From JBBSEX01 sp038239345 (GTDB lineage: Bacteria; Acidobacteriota; Terriglobia; Bryobacterales; Bryobacteraceae): a stretch of 64,000 nucleotides of DNA. The stretch is from assembly GCA_038239345.1 (NCBI GenBank), contig JBBSEX010000022.1, positions 1-64,000 on the forward strand, written 5' to 3'. The position numbers were made by a program, and so were the translations under genes. The notes below the pieces were generated by a model. It made no database searches. It saw only the letters and a list, made by a program, of their open reading frames with translations, and was not told the DNA's origin. Position 1 is the stretch's first letter. Each line of letters opens with the position of its first letter. Positions 51,117 through 60,039 of the stretch are shown in pieces.

Positions 51117-51144
51117 AGGTCCGCCGTTCTGCAACGACGGACCT
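51117..51144. terminator. Strong stem-loop between convergent genes, likely bidirectional terminator
   Basis: AGGTCCGCCGTT, loop CTGC, AACGACGGACCT: a 12-bp stem with one C-A mismatch starting on the base after the TPR stop. No T-run follows in either direction, so it is not a textbook intrinsic terminator, but its place between the convergent TPR and TonB genes fits. Confidence 0.6.
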
Positions 51145-51156
51145 CCAACGGGAAGC

Positions 51157-54100
51157 TTAGAAAATCAACTTCGCTCCGAGCTGAATTACTCGCGGATCGA
51201 AAGTCGACGTGACGGCGCCGAAGTTACTGGAAGAGAAACTCGAGCTGACGTCGTGGAACTGAGTGTGGTTGAACGTATTGAAACTCTCTGCGCGGAATTC
51301 GAAGCGGCTGCCGCGTTCATTAAACACGAAGCTCTTGAAGAGCGAAACGTTCCAGTTATGACGTCCCGGTCCGCGCACGAATCCTTTCTCCAGATTTCCG
51401 AACTCACCGATGGCCGGGGTGGAGAATGCGTTGGGATTGAACCATTGTGTGACGGCTTGCGGATAGCTCAGATTCCCTCCGTAATTCGGCCTGTTCGTGG
51501 CGTCGGCCAAGCCGTTGCTGCCTTGCGAACCGCCGAGAGTGACGTTGAGCGGTAGTCCCGTTTCAGCAGTCACGATTCCCGACACCTGCCAACCGCCGAG
51601 CGACGTTTTTACGAGGCGATTGGAATTGTCGCGAAAGAGCGGAACCGAATAGATGAAGTTGATCTGCGCGATATGGGTACGATCGCCTTGCCCTGGCCCA
51701 TTATCGTAGGCGCGGTTATAGGGATTAGAAACCGTATAGAGATCACCCCCGAACGAAGTGGCCGGATCAATGACGCGCGACAAAGTATAGGCGACTTGCA
51801 AAGTGAGGTCGCGCTTCAACTGCGAGTGCATATTCACCTGCAGCGAATTGTAGTGCGAGTTCTCGGCATTTTCAGACAGCTTAATGTCGTGGAAACCCTG
51901 ATAAGGGAGAACCGTGTTGTATGGAATCGTCCCTTTAATCAGGCTTGGCAGAAGACTTTGGGATGGCAGGTTGATATCGCGATAGTCGTTCTGATGGCGG
52001 TTTGTGTTGCCGACATACGATACCGAGATCACCGAGCCGGGATGGATTTCATGCTGTACGCCAAAGCTGTACTGATAACTGGCGGGCAGCTTATAATCAT
52101 TTTCGGCCAGCCCGGTAATGCTGCCGACGGTAATGGGAGCGCTCAGCGTTTGGCCGGAGAGCAGGCTGAGATTAGGGTTCGATAGAGACACGTTGTTGAA
52201 CGTGACGTTGGTGCTGAACGGCTGATTCGGTCCGGCGTTGTATACGTCGTTACCTTGGATGCGTTCATACATGATGCCGAATCCGCCGCGAAGCACGGTC
52301 TTGCCGCGCCCGGTAAGGTCATACGCAAAGCCGACTCGAGGGGCGAAGGCCGCCCAATGATTATTTACCAGGCCCTTGGGTATGCCGTTCTGGCCGGCTA
52401 TTCCGATTCCGTTCAAATAGAACTGCAATCCGTTCAACAGAGGATTAGGACTGGTCCCGAGTCCCGGACTGTTCGGGCTAATCGCATTTCCGTTCGCCAG
52501 GACGATTGCCGCTTTTGCCGGATCGTACAACTGCGAGTAGAAATTCGATTGGCGATTGTTCGCTTCATATGTGTGAGGCACGCCGTCCCAGCGCAGGCCG
52601 AGATTCAAAGTAAGACGGCTGGTTACGCGCCAGTTGTCCTGAATGTAGGCGGCCCAGGAAACGTTGTTCCAGTTTCCGTGATCCTGAACGGCAAGCTCGG
52701 TGTAGGAGTTCGCGTATCCCAGAAGGAAATCGGCAAAGTCATTACCGGTGTAATTTCCATTGAAGTTGAACGAGCCTTGCGTGCTGCCGAAAAGATCCTG
52801 CACTTTCTTGTACAGCGCCCAGCTGGCGCCCATTTTCAGTTGATGCTTGCCCTTGGTCCAGGAGATGTCATCGCGAATCTGATAATCGTCGGCGACGTTA
52901 TGCCAGGGCCAGCTGGAGCTGTCGTACTGCGCTCCTGTGGTGCCCTGCAGATTGATTGCCGGAATACGATTCAGGTTGTTACCGGCGAATAGCTCGGGCG
53001 TGTTAAATCCGCTAGGCCTTGTGATGACACCCGTGGGAACGATGCCGATACGGTTTCCGTTGTAGTTGAAAGCAGTCTCATTCAGAAGCGTCGGGCTGAT
53101 CGAATAGGTGGCATGCAGCACGCCACTATAGGATGGATTTCCGAATACATCGCCGACCGTGGGAACGTTGTCGCCGCTCCATTGCGCCGTGCCGTAGGTC
53201 TGGCTGATTTGCTCCGCCACCCAATGGCCGAAGATCCAAAACTTGTCGTTGAACTGATGGTCGATGCGGACAATTTCTTCTCGAACATCCGTGGGAAGCT
53301 TGTTGCCACCGACGAATTGCGCCCCATTATTTGGCGCCGGAAAGATGCCAGCTTTCAGTAAGGCCTGGGCATTGGGATCGAGAAGAGTGGAGGGAATCTT
53401 ATTACCGGGAAAGGGTGAGCCGGGGACCAGGCCAAGCGATGTAAACTTCGCAAGCTGACCGGCCGAAAGCTGGCTGGCTTGCGGAACGTTCACGGCGGTG
53501 GCGAATTGTCCGCCGTACTGGCTGGCCAACGGCACGGTTTGATTTACCAACCCGCCCTGCACAAGCTTGCGCCATTCCATGTTGTAAAAGAAGAAAGTCT
53601 TGTTGCGGTTGCGATTGTATAGTTTACCGAAAGTGACGGGGCCATCGACGTTGAAGCCGTAGGTGTTGAATCGCAACTCAGGAGCTTTCGCGCCCGCGGC
53701 GTTGGTGAAGTAGTTGCCGGCGTCCAGTGCATCATTGCGCAAGAACTCCCACGCGGACCCGTGAAATTGTTTGGTCCCCGATTTAAAAGCCATGGTGAGC
53801 GTCGCCCCCGAGGCCAGCCCGTATTCCGCGCTGTAGTTGGAGGTTAGCGTTCGAAACTCGGCTATGGCATCGATGGAAGGCATGATGCTGATGCCTCCGG
53901 CGCCACCGCGATCGTCGTTTTCCCCGCCATCGATTAACCAGATATTGTGGTTCTGGCGCAGGCCGTTGAAGCTGACACTGGCGTCGCCACCGACGGGCGT
54001 CGGACTCTGGAAATCGGGCATGGAACTGGAAGCGCCAGCCGTCAATGTCGCCAGCGCATAAAGGCTGCGGCCGTTGGTGGCTAACTGCGTCACCTTCTCA

Positions 54101-54519
54101 CCCGTGATGACGTCGCTGATTTCCCCGGATTCTGTTTGCAGCGTAACGGCCGTGGCGCTAACCTCAATACTTTCGGACGTATTTCCGACCTGTAATTTGA
54201 AATCGATACGTTCACGATCGCCGACATTCAAAACCACATCGCGATGCTCGGCCGTCTTGAAACCCGATATCTCGGCTTTAATCGAGTAGCGTCCGATGCG
54301 GAGTTCTGGAATGACGTACTGGCCCGAGTCATTGGTCTTGAATCGCCGGACCTGGCCGGTGTCGGCGCTGGTGACGGTGATGGCGACCTCCGGAACAGTC
54401 GCACCGGAAGGGTCAACTACTGTTCCAACGATGGTTGCATCCTGGGCGGCGGCTGTAAATGGAAACACGCTCAGGAACAATCCGATGGTCAAGAACTGAC
54501 TTAGTCTTGATCGATTCAT
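51157..54519 (-). CDS. TonB-dependent receptor, Oar-like
   Basis: 1120 residues from ATG 54519, which has GGGGAGAAG upstream; the frame is open to 54564. Signal peptide ('TIGLFLSVFPFTAAAQD'), then a CarboxypepD_reg domain ('ATIVGTVVDPSGATVPEVAI', 'YVIPELRIGRYSIKAEISGF') and a plug domain with 'VTLQTESGEISDVITGEKVT'. A long beta-barrel of the Oar type follows ('RNDALDAGNYFTNAAGAKAP', 'NHWAAFAPRVGFAYDLTGRG') ending in an outer-membrane terminal strand, '...IQLGAKLIF' with a final Phe. Exporters or importers of this type take up large substrates with TonB energy. The ligand is unknown; the divergent gene at 54844 may regulate it. Confidence 0.93.
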   Translation of the reverse strand: MNRSRLSQFLTIGLFLSVFPFTAAAQDATIVGTVVDPSGATVPEVAITVTSADTGQVRRFKTNDSGQYVIPELRIGRYSIKAEISGFKTAEHRDVVLNVGDRERIDFKLQVGNTSESIEVSATAVTLQTESGEISDVITGEKVTQLATNGRSLYALATLTAGASSSMPDFQSPTPVGGDASVSFNGLRQNHNIWLIDGGENDDRGGAGGISIMPSIDAIAEFRTLTSNYSAEYGLASGATLTMAFKSGTKQFHGSAWEFLRNDALDAGNYFTNAAGAKAPELRFNTYGFNVDGPVTFGKLYNRNRNKTFFFYNMEWRKLVQGGLVNQTVPLASQYGGQFATAVNVPQASQLSAGQLAKFTSLGLVPGSPFPGNKIPSTLLDPNAQALLKAGIFPAPNNGAQFVGGNKLPTDVREEIVRIDHQFNDKFWIFGHWVAEQISQTYGTAQWSGDNVPTVGDVFGNPSYSGVLHATYSISPTLLNETAFNYNGNRIGIVPTGVITRPSGFNTPELFAGNNLNRIPAINLQGTTGAQYDSSSWPWHNVADDYQIRDDISWTKGKHQLKMGASWALYKKVQDLFGSTQGSFNFNGNYTGNDFADFLLGYANSYTELAVQDHGNWNNVSWAAYIQDNWRVTSRLTLNLGLRWDGVPHTYEANNRQSNFYSQLYDPAKAAIVLANGNAISPNSPGLGTSPNPLLNGLQFYLNGIGIAGQNGIPKGLVNNHWAAFAPRVGFAYDLTGRGKTVLRGGFGIMYERIQGNDVYNAGPNQPFSTNVTFNNVSLSNPNLSLLSGQTLSAPITVGSITGLAENDYKLPASYQYSFGVQHEIHPGSVISVSYVGNTNRHQNDYRDINLPSQSLLPSLIKGTIPYNTVLPYQGFHDIKLSENAENSHYNSLQVNMHSQLKRDLTLQVAYTLSRVIDPATSFGGDLYTVSNPYNRAYDNGPGQGDRTHIAQINFIYSVPLFRDNSNRLVKTSLGGWQVSGIVTAETGLPLNVTLGGSQGSNGLADATNRPNYGGNLSYPQAVTQWFNPNAFSTPAIGEFGNLEKGFVRGPGRHNWNVSLFKSFVFNERGSRFEFRAESFNTFNHTQFHDVSSSFSSSNFGAVTSTFDPRVIQLGAKLIF

Positions 54520-54843
54520 TTGTCTTCTCCCCTGGAAATTCAACATTGATTTCACGGTTAGCAAGTGGAGCTTAAGTGGCGCGGGACAGCCGATACGAAA
54601 ACTTAGACCTTAAGCTCTATTCGCAATAGCCTGAATTCACTGGCAGATGAATGCAAGGACTGTACGGTAACCGGAAGTTAAAACCACCGCTAAAATCAAC
54701 CGTTTCAGCTGCCTGCGGAATTGTTACACCGTTGTGTTAATCGGCTTGGGACAGACGTACCGTACTCCGAATCGACATTGTTAACGCTTCAAGATGGGCC
54801 AAATCATATTACGGGCAAAAGTGATACAATTTCCCCGTCGACC
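54520..54843. other. 324-bp divergent spacer between TonB receptor and regulator
   Basis: Less GC-rich than the genes. Contains the ribosome binding site of the receptor near 54530 (minus), a candidate extended -10 for the plus-strand gene at 54822-54830 and an open frame without domain. No tRNA, repeat or small gene recognised. Confidence 0.5.
54822..54830 (+). promoter_or_regulatory. Candidate extended -10 (TGA-TACAAT) for the regulator gene
   Basis: TACAAT at 54825-54830 with TG two bases upstream, 13 bp before ATG 54844. The predicted leader would be about 7 nt, too short for a Shine-Dalgarno, and none is seen. No convincing -35. Confidence 0.35.
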
Positions 54844-56106
54844 ATGGAAACTCTCCACGCTCGCGAGCGTTCCTTTCCGGCGAGTGAGTCTGAACGCGAC
54901 TCGATCCGTAATCAACTTGAGCGGATGTTGTCCGACCCTTTGTTCCGAAACAGCAAACGTTTCCCGGCCCTTTTGCGGCACGTGGTGGAGCAAACGCTGG
55001 AGGGCCACGGCGATGAACTGAAGGAACGCACGCTAGGCATTGAGGTATTTGCCAGACAGCCGAATTACGACACAAATGCCGATCCCATTGTGCGCGCCAC
55101 GGCGGGCGAAATTCGTAAAAGAATCGCGCAGTATTATCATGCGGCGGAACATCAATCTGAAATTCGAATCGATCTGTCGCCGGGATCTTATGTTCCTGAA
55201 TTTCACGGTCCGGCGATCCAGCCCGGCCAACCCGCGGCGATTCCCGATGCGGATATGTTGCGGCCGGCTAAACCATTTCGCTTCCCACTCCTGGCCTTCG
55301 CGATCCCTATCGCCGCGGCGCTGGCAGGGATTGTAATAGGCGTCGCGTGGTCGAGGCCGAAATTGATTCACACGGCGCTGGATCAATTCTGGGGCCCGGC
55401 ACTGGAGTCGCCGCTTCCCGTACTGATCTGCATTGGACAGCGCGCTTTTCTAGCCGTGGCGCAGGAACCGGGGCGGACTCCGAACCCCGACATCCCTTTG
55501 GTGGCTGAATCGCGAAGTAATCCAGCGGCGCGAATCACGATGTCGGAGCTGTATTACATGGGTAGCCAGAATGTCGCGTTACACGATGTTCAGACTCTAG
55601 CCCGGATGGCCGGATTATTAGAGGCACGGGGACGATCGTTCCGCATCCTGGGCGGCAGTTCCACCAGCTTCGCGGATTTGCGCAGCGGGCCGGTTATTCT
55701 TCTGGGCGGGTTCAATAATGACTGGACGATGCGCTTGACCGGGCCTATGCGTTTTAGTTTCGAACGCGACGGAACCACGTTCTGGATTCGCGACCGGCAG
55801 AATCCGGGCAAGAAAGATCTAGCAGTGAATTACAGTGCTCCTTATCAGAATCTGGTTCGCGATTACGCATTAATCTCCCGAGTGCTGGATCCTACAACAG
55901 ACCGGATGGTAGTGATCGCCGGGGGGCTAACGGGCTTTGGCACGGTTGCCGCCGGAGAATTTCTTACCGATCCCCGCCATTTTGAGAACGCGATAAAACA
56001 GGCGCCTCGAGATTGGGACCGCAAGAATATTCAGTTAGTGATCGCGACTGAGGTAATTGACGGGAACTCGGGGCCGCCGCGCGTGGTCGACCGGTTTTTT
56101 TGGTAG
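54844..56106 (+). CDS. Acidobacterial membrane protein with conserved N-terminal regulatory-like domain
   Basis: 420 residues from ATG 54844; the frame is open to 54721. The N-terminal 110 residues, 'LERMLSDPLFRNSKRFPALL', 'RHVVEQTLEGHGDELKERTL', 'EVFARQPNYDTNADPIVRAT' and 'AGEIRKRIAQYYHAAEHQSE', form a block that I recognise in many Solibacter-like proteins, often fused to adenylate-cyclase-like or propeller modules. One membrane helix ('FRFPLLAFAIPIAAALAGIV') separates it from an outer domain with no assigned family. 'RIDLSPGSYVPEFHGP' is also typical. Possibly a membrane-tethered transcriptional regulator of the divergent TonB receptor; that link is inference. Confidence 0.75.
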   Translation: METLHARERSFPASESERDSIRNQLERMLSDPLFRNSKRFPALLRHVVEQTLEGHGDELKERTLGIEVFARQPNYDTNADPIVRATAGEIRKRIAQYYHAAEHQSEIRIDLSPGSYVPEFHGPAIQPGQPAAIPDADMLRPAKPFRFPLLAFAIPIAAALAGIVIGVAWSRPKLIHTALDQFWGPALESPLPVLICIGQRAFLAVAQEPGRTPNPDIPLVAESRSNPAARITMSELYYMGSQNVALHDVQTLARMAGLLEARGRSFRILGGSSTSFADLRSGPVILLGGFNNDWTMRLTGPMRFSFERDGTTFWIRDRQNPGKKDLAVNYSAPYQNLVRDYALISRVLDPTTDRMVVIAGGLTGFGTVAAGEFLTDPRHFENAIKQAPRDWDRKNIQLVIATEVIDGNSGPPRVVDRFFW

Positions 56107-56132
56107 ATGCGCTTTACTGGATTGTATTCAAC

Positions 56133-56161
56133 TTGTAATGCAATTCAGCGGGTCATATTGA
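56133..56161 (+). promoter_or_regulatory. Possible promoter TTGTAA-N17-TATTGA for the nuclease gene
   Basis: -35-like TTGTAA (56133-56138) and -10-like TATTGA (56156-56161) with an ideal 17-bp spacer, about 70 bp before ATG 56233, whose ribosome binding site CAGGAGA is close to the start. Confidence 0.35.
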
Positions 56162-56232
56162 TACCATGTCGAAGTTGCGTCTCTTCGTAAGCCAATTCAT
56201 CAGCCCTCGTAACGGAAATCCAGGAGAATTCT

Positions 56233-59200
56233 ATGTTTCGCTCTAAACTGCATCCAGCGCGCGGTGTGTTCGCTGTAGCTTTGCTCGCCTTTGCGAGTTG
56301 CTCGGCGATGTTCGCGGATCCGAAAATCGTAATCAGCCAAGTTTACGGCGGTGGCGGCAATTCCGGCGCGACTTTAACGAACGATTTTATCGAGATTTTT
56401 AACACGGGCGATGCGCCGATGAGCCTGGCCGGGTGGAGCGTGCAGTACAACAGCGCGGCTGGCACCAGCGCCTGGCAGGTTACGAATCTGACAGGTTCAA
56501 TTGCGGCGGGCCAGTATTATCTAATCCAGGAAGCGAAGGGAGCAGGCGGCACGACAGCTCTGCCAACACCCGATGCAACCGGCACGATCCCCCTTTCGGG
56601 AAGCACTGGAAGAGTGGCTTTGGTTTCGAACACGACTGCGCTTTCGGCAGCCTGTCCAACGGGAACCGGTTCAACAATCGTGGATGTTATTGGCTTCGGT
56701 CCAACCGCGAGTTGCTTTGAGACGAGTCCGACGGCCGTGCTTAGCAACCTTACGGCGGCATTGCGAAATGCCAGCGGCTGTACCGACACCGACAACAATG
56801 TAAACGATTTTACGATTGCGGCCCCAGCGCCGCGAAATACGGGAACGACCTTGAATCCCTGCGTTCCCATTGGACCCACTACTCTTGGCGGAGTGGGAAC
56901 GGCAACTCCGAATTCCTTAAGTCCGGGGAGCCAGACGACATTGAGCGCCACGGTGACGCCAGGCAGCAATCCGGCATCGACGGGCATTACGGTGAGTTGC
57001 GATGCAAGCACTATCGGCGGCAGCACTACGCTAGCTTTAACCGGTACGGGCCCTTATACGACCATGTACACAATACCGTTGGGTACAAATCCCGCGGGAT
57101 ATTCGCTCCCCTGTACTGTTGCCGATCTGCAGTCGCGCAGTTCTAATTTCACCATCGCGCTGACGGTAACCGCTCCGGCGACAGTGACGCAAATTTATCA
57201 GATCACCGGCTCTGGCGCGACGTCGCCAAAGGCTGGCGCAGCCGTTACTACGCGCGGTGTCGTCACGGCGATCCGCGCCGCAACCAGCGGTGTTGGTGGC
57301 TTCTATATCGAGAGTCTTCCGGCCGATCGCGATGCCGACCCAAATACTTCTGAAGGCCTGTTGGTGTTCACAGGCAGCAGCGCTCGACCGGCGTGCGCCG
57401 TGGTTGGCAACTCAATCCAGATCGACGGCGTTGTCAGTGATTTTGTCCCCTCGACGGCCCCAGTGGGAAGCTTCCCGTTGACGGAATTGGGTAGCCCGGC
57501 GAACTGCCAGATACTGGCGACGGATGTGTTGGGCAGTCTGCCCGCTCCGGTAACGATCGCCATTGGTTCGCTGGATCCTAACGGGACGGCGATTCAATCG
57601 CGCAAGTGGCTGGCGATGCGGGTGACGGTTCCTACCTCGACCGTGGTGGGGCCAAGCCTTGGAAATCTCGATGAACCTAACGAAACGGCAACGCCCAACG
57701 GCCAGTTCTTTATTACCACTCTCGCTGGTGGCGCGCGTTCTTATCGCAAGCCGGGCATTCTGGATACACGCCGCCCAGCCGATGCCGCGGCAACTGTCCC
57801 GGGCTACAACGGCAACCCGGAAGTTCTTCGCGTCGATACCACGGCGCTCGCCGGTCCAACGGCATTCGAAGTGGCGCCCGGTACGACTGTCAGCAATCTG
57901 AGTGGGGTGATGGACTACACGACATCGCAAGGGCAGTACACACTCTACAGCGACGCGGCTGAGGCGGGCACGTATTCGCCAAGCACTCCAACCATCAGCG
58001 CGATTCCCGTTCCAGCGGCACTGTCGACGGACCTGACGATTGCCGACTTCAATATTCAACGTTTCTACAACGATATTGCCGAAGGCAACGGCGCGGTTAC
58101 CGTGACTACAACTGCTTATCAGGGGCGCTTGAACAAGCTCTCGCTCGCGGTTCGGAACGTGCTGAACACACCGGATATTATCGGTTTCGAGGAAGTGGAA
58201 GCGCCCACGCTAGCGAGCGGATCCAGCAGTTTCCCGGTGATTACGGATATCGTCGCCAAGCTCAATACGGACGCGGTGAACGATGGCAAGCCGAATCCGA
58301 ACTACGGCTGGTGCATGTTCGGTACAAACGACCCCAGTGCGATTAATGTCGCGGTGGTTTACAAAAAAGATAAAGTAGCGCTGCAGGATTGCGCGCAATA
58401 TGGCGGCGGCACTACGTTCGTGGAGCCGGGCGGTGCTTCCAATACTTTGAACGATCGCCCGCCCGTCACGTTCAAGGGAATCGCCAAGGCTCCGGGGTCA
58501 GACTCGGGGTTGCCCATCCGCATCGTGGTGAATCACCTTCGTTCGCTGGGCAGCGTCGATCAGCCCGGCATCGGCAATGGGGAACGCGTCCGAACCAAGC
58601 GCAACCAACAGGCAATCTATCTGGCGAAGCTGATTTCCGGACTGCTTCCGGAACAAACCACGAACTGGAATACAACGGACAATCTGATCCTTGTGGGCGA
58701 TTTCAACGCTTACCAGTTCAACGATGGTTACGTTGATTCGCTGGGTTGCATCACTGGCTTGCCGAGTCCGGCAGATACGCAATACTTCACGGCGGCGCAG
58801 TTGGCGGTGGATGCTCCATGCACGGCGATCCCAAGCCCCACGCTGACGAATCTTACGACGCTTGATCCGCTTGACCGTTATTCTTACACGTTCTCCGGTG
58901 TGCTGCAGTCGATTGATCACGCGATTATCAATGGCAAGCTGTTACCCCGCGTGCGGCAAGCGGCCGATGCCCGTAACGATGCGGATTTCCCGGAAGGACC
59001 GACCTACAAAAATAATTTTAATCGGCCGGAGCGGCTGTCCGACCACGATATGCCGGTAGTTTATGTGACGTTGCCGATGGAAATAACCAGCCGTGTGACA
59101 GTGAACGGTAAACCGGTTGCATTGAACCGCGCGACGCATCGTTACAACGGCCAAATCAGCATCACTAACACTGGAGGGGTGGCACTCACCGGGCCACTCT

Positions 59201-59397
59201 ACGTATTCTTTAACAACCTGACCGCCGCTGCTACACTACCCGATCTGCCGACCCAAAACGGTGTACCGTATGCGACTATAAATCTCCCGGGTGGTCTGGC
59301 TCCTGGTGCTACCAGTGCACTCGTAACGATCAGCTTCGCCGATCCAACCAATGCCCCCATCAGCTTCAGCACCACAGTATTCGATGGAATCTTCTAG
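56233..59397 (+). CDS. Extracellular nuclease with lamin-tail domain
   Basis: 1054 residues. Signal peptide 'VFAVALLAFASCSAMFADP'. Lamin-tail domain at 30-190 ('IVISQVYGGGGNSGATLTND', 'FIEIFNTGDAPMSLAGWSVQ'). Linker and OB-like region 190-590. Endonuclease/exonuclease/phosphatase domain at 590-940: 'LTIADFNIQRFYNDI', 'DIIGFEEVEAPTL' (catalytic Glu), 'RIVVNHLRSLG' (His), 'LILVGDFNAYQFNDGYV' (Asp, Asn) and 'LSDHDMPVVYVTLP' (Asp-His). Layout matches ExeM/NucH-type secreted DNases. The last 80 residues form a beta domain with no anchor. A PEP-CTERM gene follows after 24 nt. Confidence 0.9.
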   Translation: MFRSKLHPARGVFAVALLAFASCSAMFADPKIVISQVYGGGGNSGATLTNDFIEIFNTGDAPMSLAGWSVQYNSAAGTSAWQVTNLTGSIAAGQYYLIQEAKGAGGTTALPTPDATGTIPLSGSTGRVALVSNTTALSAACPTGTGSTIVDVIGFGPTASCFETSPTAVLSNLTAALRNASGCTDTDNNVNDFTIAAPAPRNTGTTLNPCVPIGPTTLGGVGTATPNSLSPGSQTTLSATVTPGSNPASTGITVSCDASTIGGSTTLALTGTGPYTTMYTIPLGTNPAGYSLPCTVADLQSRSSNFTIALTVTAPATVTQIYQITGSGATSPKAGAAVTTRGVVTAIRAATSGVGGFYIESLPADRDADPNTSEGLLVFTGSSARPACAVVGNSIQIDGVVSDFVPSTAPVGSFPLTELGSPANCQILATDVLGSLPAPVTIAIGSLDPNGTAIQSRKWLAMRVTVPTSTVVGPSLGNLDEPNETATPNGQFFITTLAGGARSYRKPGILDTRRPADAAATVPGYNGNPEVLRVDTTALAGPTAFEVAPGTTVSNLSGVMDYTTSQGQYTLYSDAAEAGTYSPSTPTISAIPVPAALSTDLTIADFNIQRFYNDIAEGNGAVTVTTTAYQGRLNKLSLAVRNVLNTPDIIGFEEVEAPTLASGSSSFPVITDIVAKLNTDAVNDGKPNPNYGWCMFGTNDPSAINVAVVYKKDKVALQDCAQYGGGTTFVEPGGASNTLNDRPPVTFKGIAKAPGSDSGLPIRIVVNHLRSLGSVDQPGIGNGERVRTKRNQQAIYLAKLISGLLPEQTTNWNTTDNLILVGDFNAYQFNDGYVDSLGCITGLPSPADTQYFTAAQLAVDAPCTAIPSPTLTNLTTLDPLDRYSYTFSGVLQSIDHAIINGKLLPRVRQAADARNDADFPEGPTYKNNFNRPERLSDHDMPVVYVTLPMEITSRVTVNGKPVALNRATHRYNGQISITNTGGVALTGPLYVFFNNLTAAATLPDLPTQNGVPYATINLPGGLAPGATSALVTISFADPTNAPISFSTTVFDGIF

Positions 59398-59421
59398 TTA
59401 ATTAAACAGGGAAAATAGAAA

Positions 59422-60039
59422 ATGAATCGACGAACACTTGTAGCATTCCTGGCGCTGAGCGTTACGCCGCTCGCCGTCATCGCGGGACCGATCACCGTTA
59501 CCATCAACACGCCAACGGTACCTGCGGGCGCCGTGTATCTGGACCTGCAATTTAATCCGTTTAATTCGCCGTTAAGCGCGGTGGCGACGTTGACGGACTT
59601 CCAGCAGAGTGGTTACGCGTTCGGGGCCACAGACAGTTCAACCGGCGTTACTGGTAGCTTTGAAGCTCCTCCGCTAGTGATTCCCAACGATCAAGGTTTA
59701 GCTAATTTCTATACCCGCGCCGTCACCACGTTCGGCACTTCATTCACCTTCACGCTCAATTTTTCCGGCCCCGCGGTGGGTGGCGGGTCCACCGATAGCA
59801 GTGAGTTCTTTGTCTTCCTGGAAGACAGCGACTTCAGTCCGCTTTTCGGAACGCTGGACAACGGCGCGATCGCGACCGTTCTACTAGACGGGAAAGGCGG
59901 CATCACGACGCAAGACGGTAATTTCGGTACTGACGGATCGACACTCGTAACGGCAAGCGCCGCGGTACCTGAGCCCGCGACCTTCGCTCTGGGCGCGCTG
60001 GGTATCGGCGTACTCGCGTTCCTCCGACGGCGCGATTAG
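59422..60039 (+). CDS. PEP-CTERM sorting domain protein (NF038129-like)
   Basis: 205 residues with an export signal ('VAFLALSVTPLAVIAG') and a typical PEP-CTERM tail: 'VPEPATFALGALGIGVLAFL' then RRRD. The body is a beta-rich domain with 'VYLDLQFNPFNSPLSAVATL' and 'FTFTLNFSGPAVGGGSTDSS', similar to unnamed PEP-CTERM proteins. PEP-CTERM proteins are cleaved by exosortase and attached to the surface; no exosortase is in the window. Its stop abuts the stop of the convergent glycosidase with no spacer. Confidence 0.88.
   Translation: MNRRTLVAFLALSVTPLAVIAGPITVTINTPTVPAGAVYLDLQFNPFNSPLSAVATLTDFQQSGYAFGATDSSTGVTGSFEAPPLVIPNDQGLANFYTRAVTTFGTSFTFTLNFSGPAVGGGSTDSSEFFVFLEDSDFSPLFGTLDNGAIATVLLDGKGGITTQDGNFGTDGSTLVTASAAVPEPATFALGALGIGVLAFLRRRD

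Noticed and set aside
52255..52992. 245-codon open frame antisense to the TonB receptor
   Set aside because: Shadow of a high-confidence gene; no domain.
57412..58059. 215-codon open frame antisense to the nuclease gene
   Set aside because: Arginine-rich shadow frame in GC-rich coding DNA.
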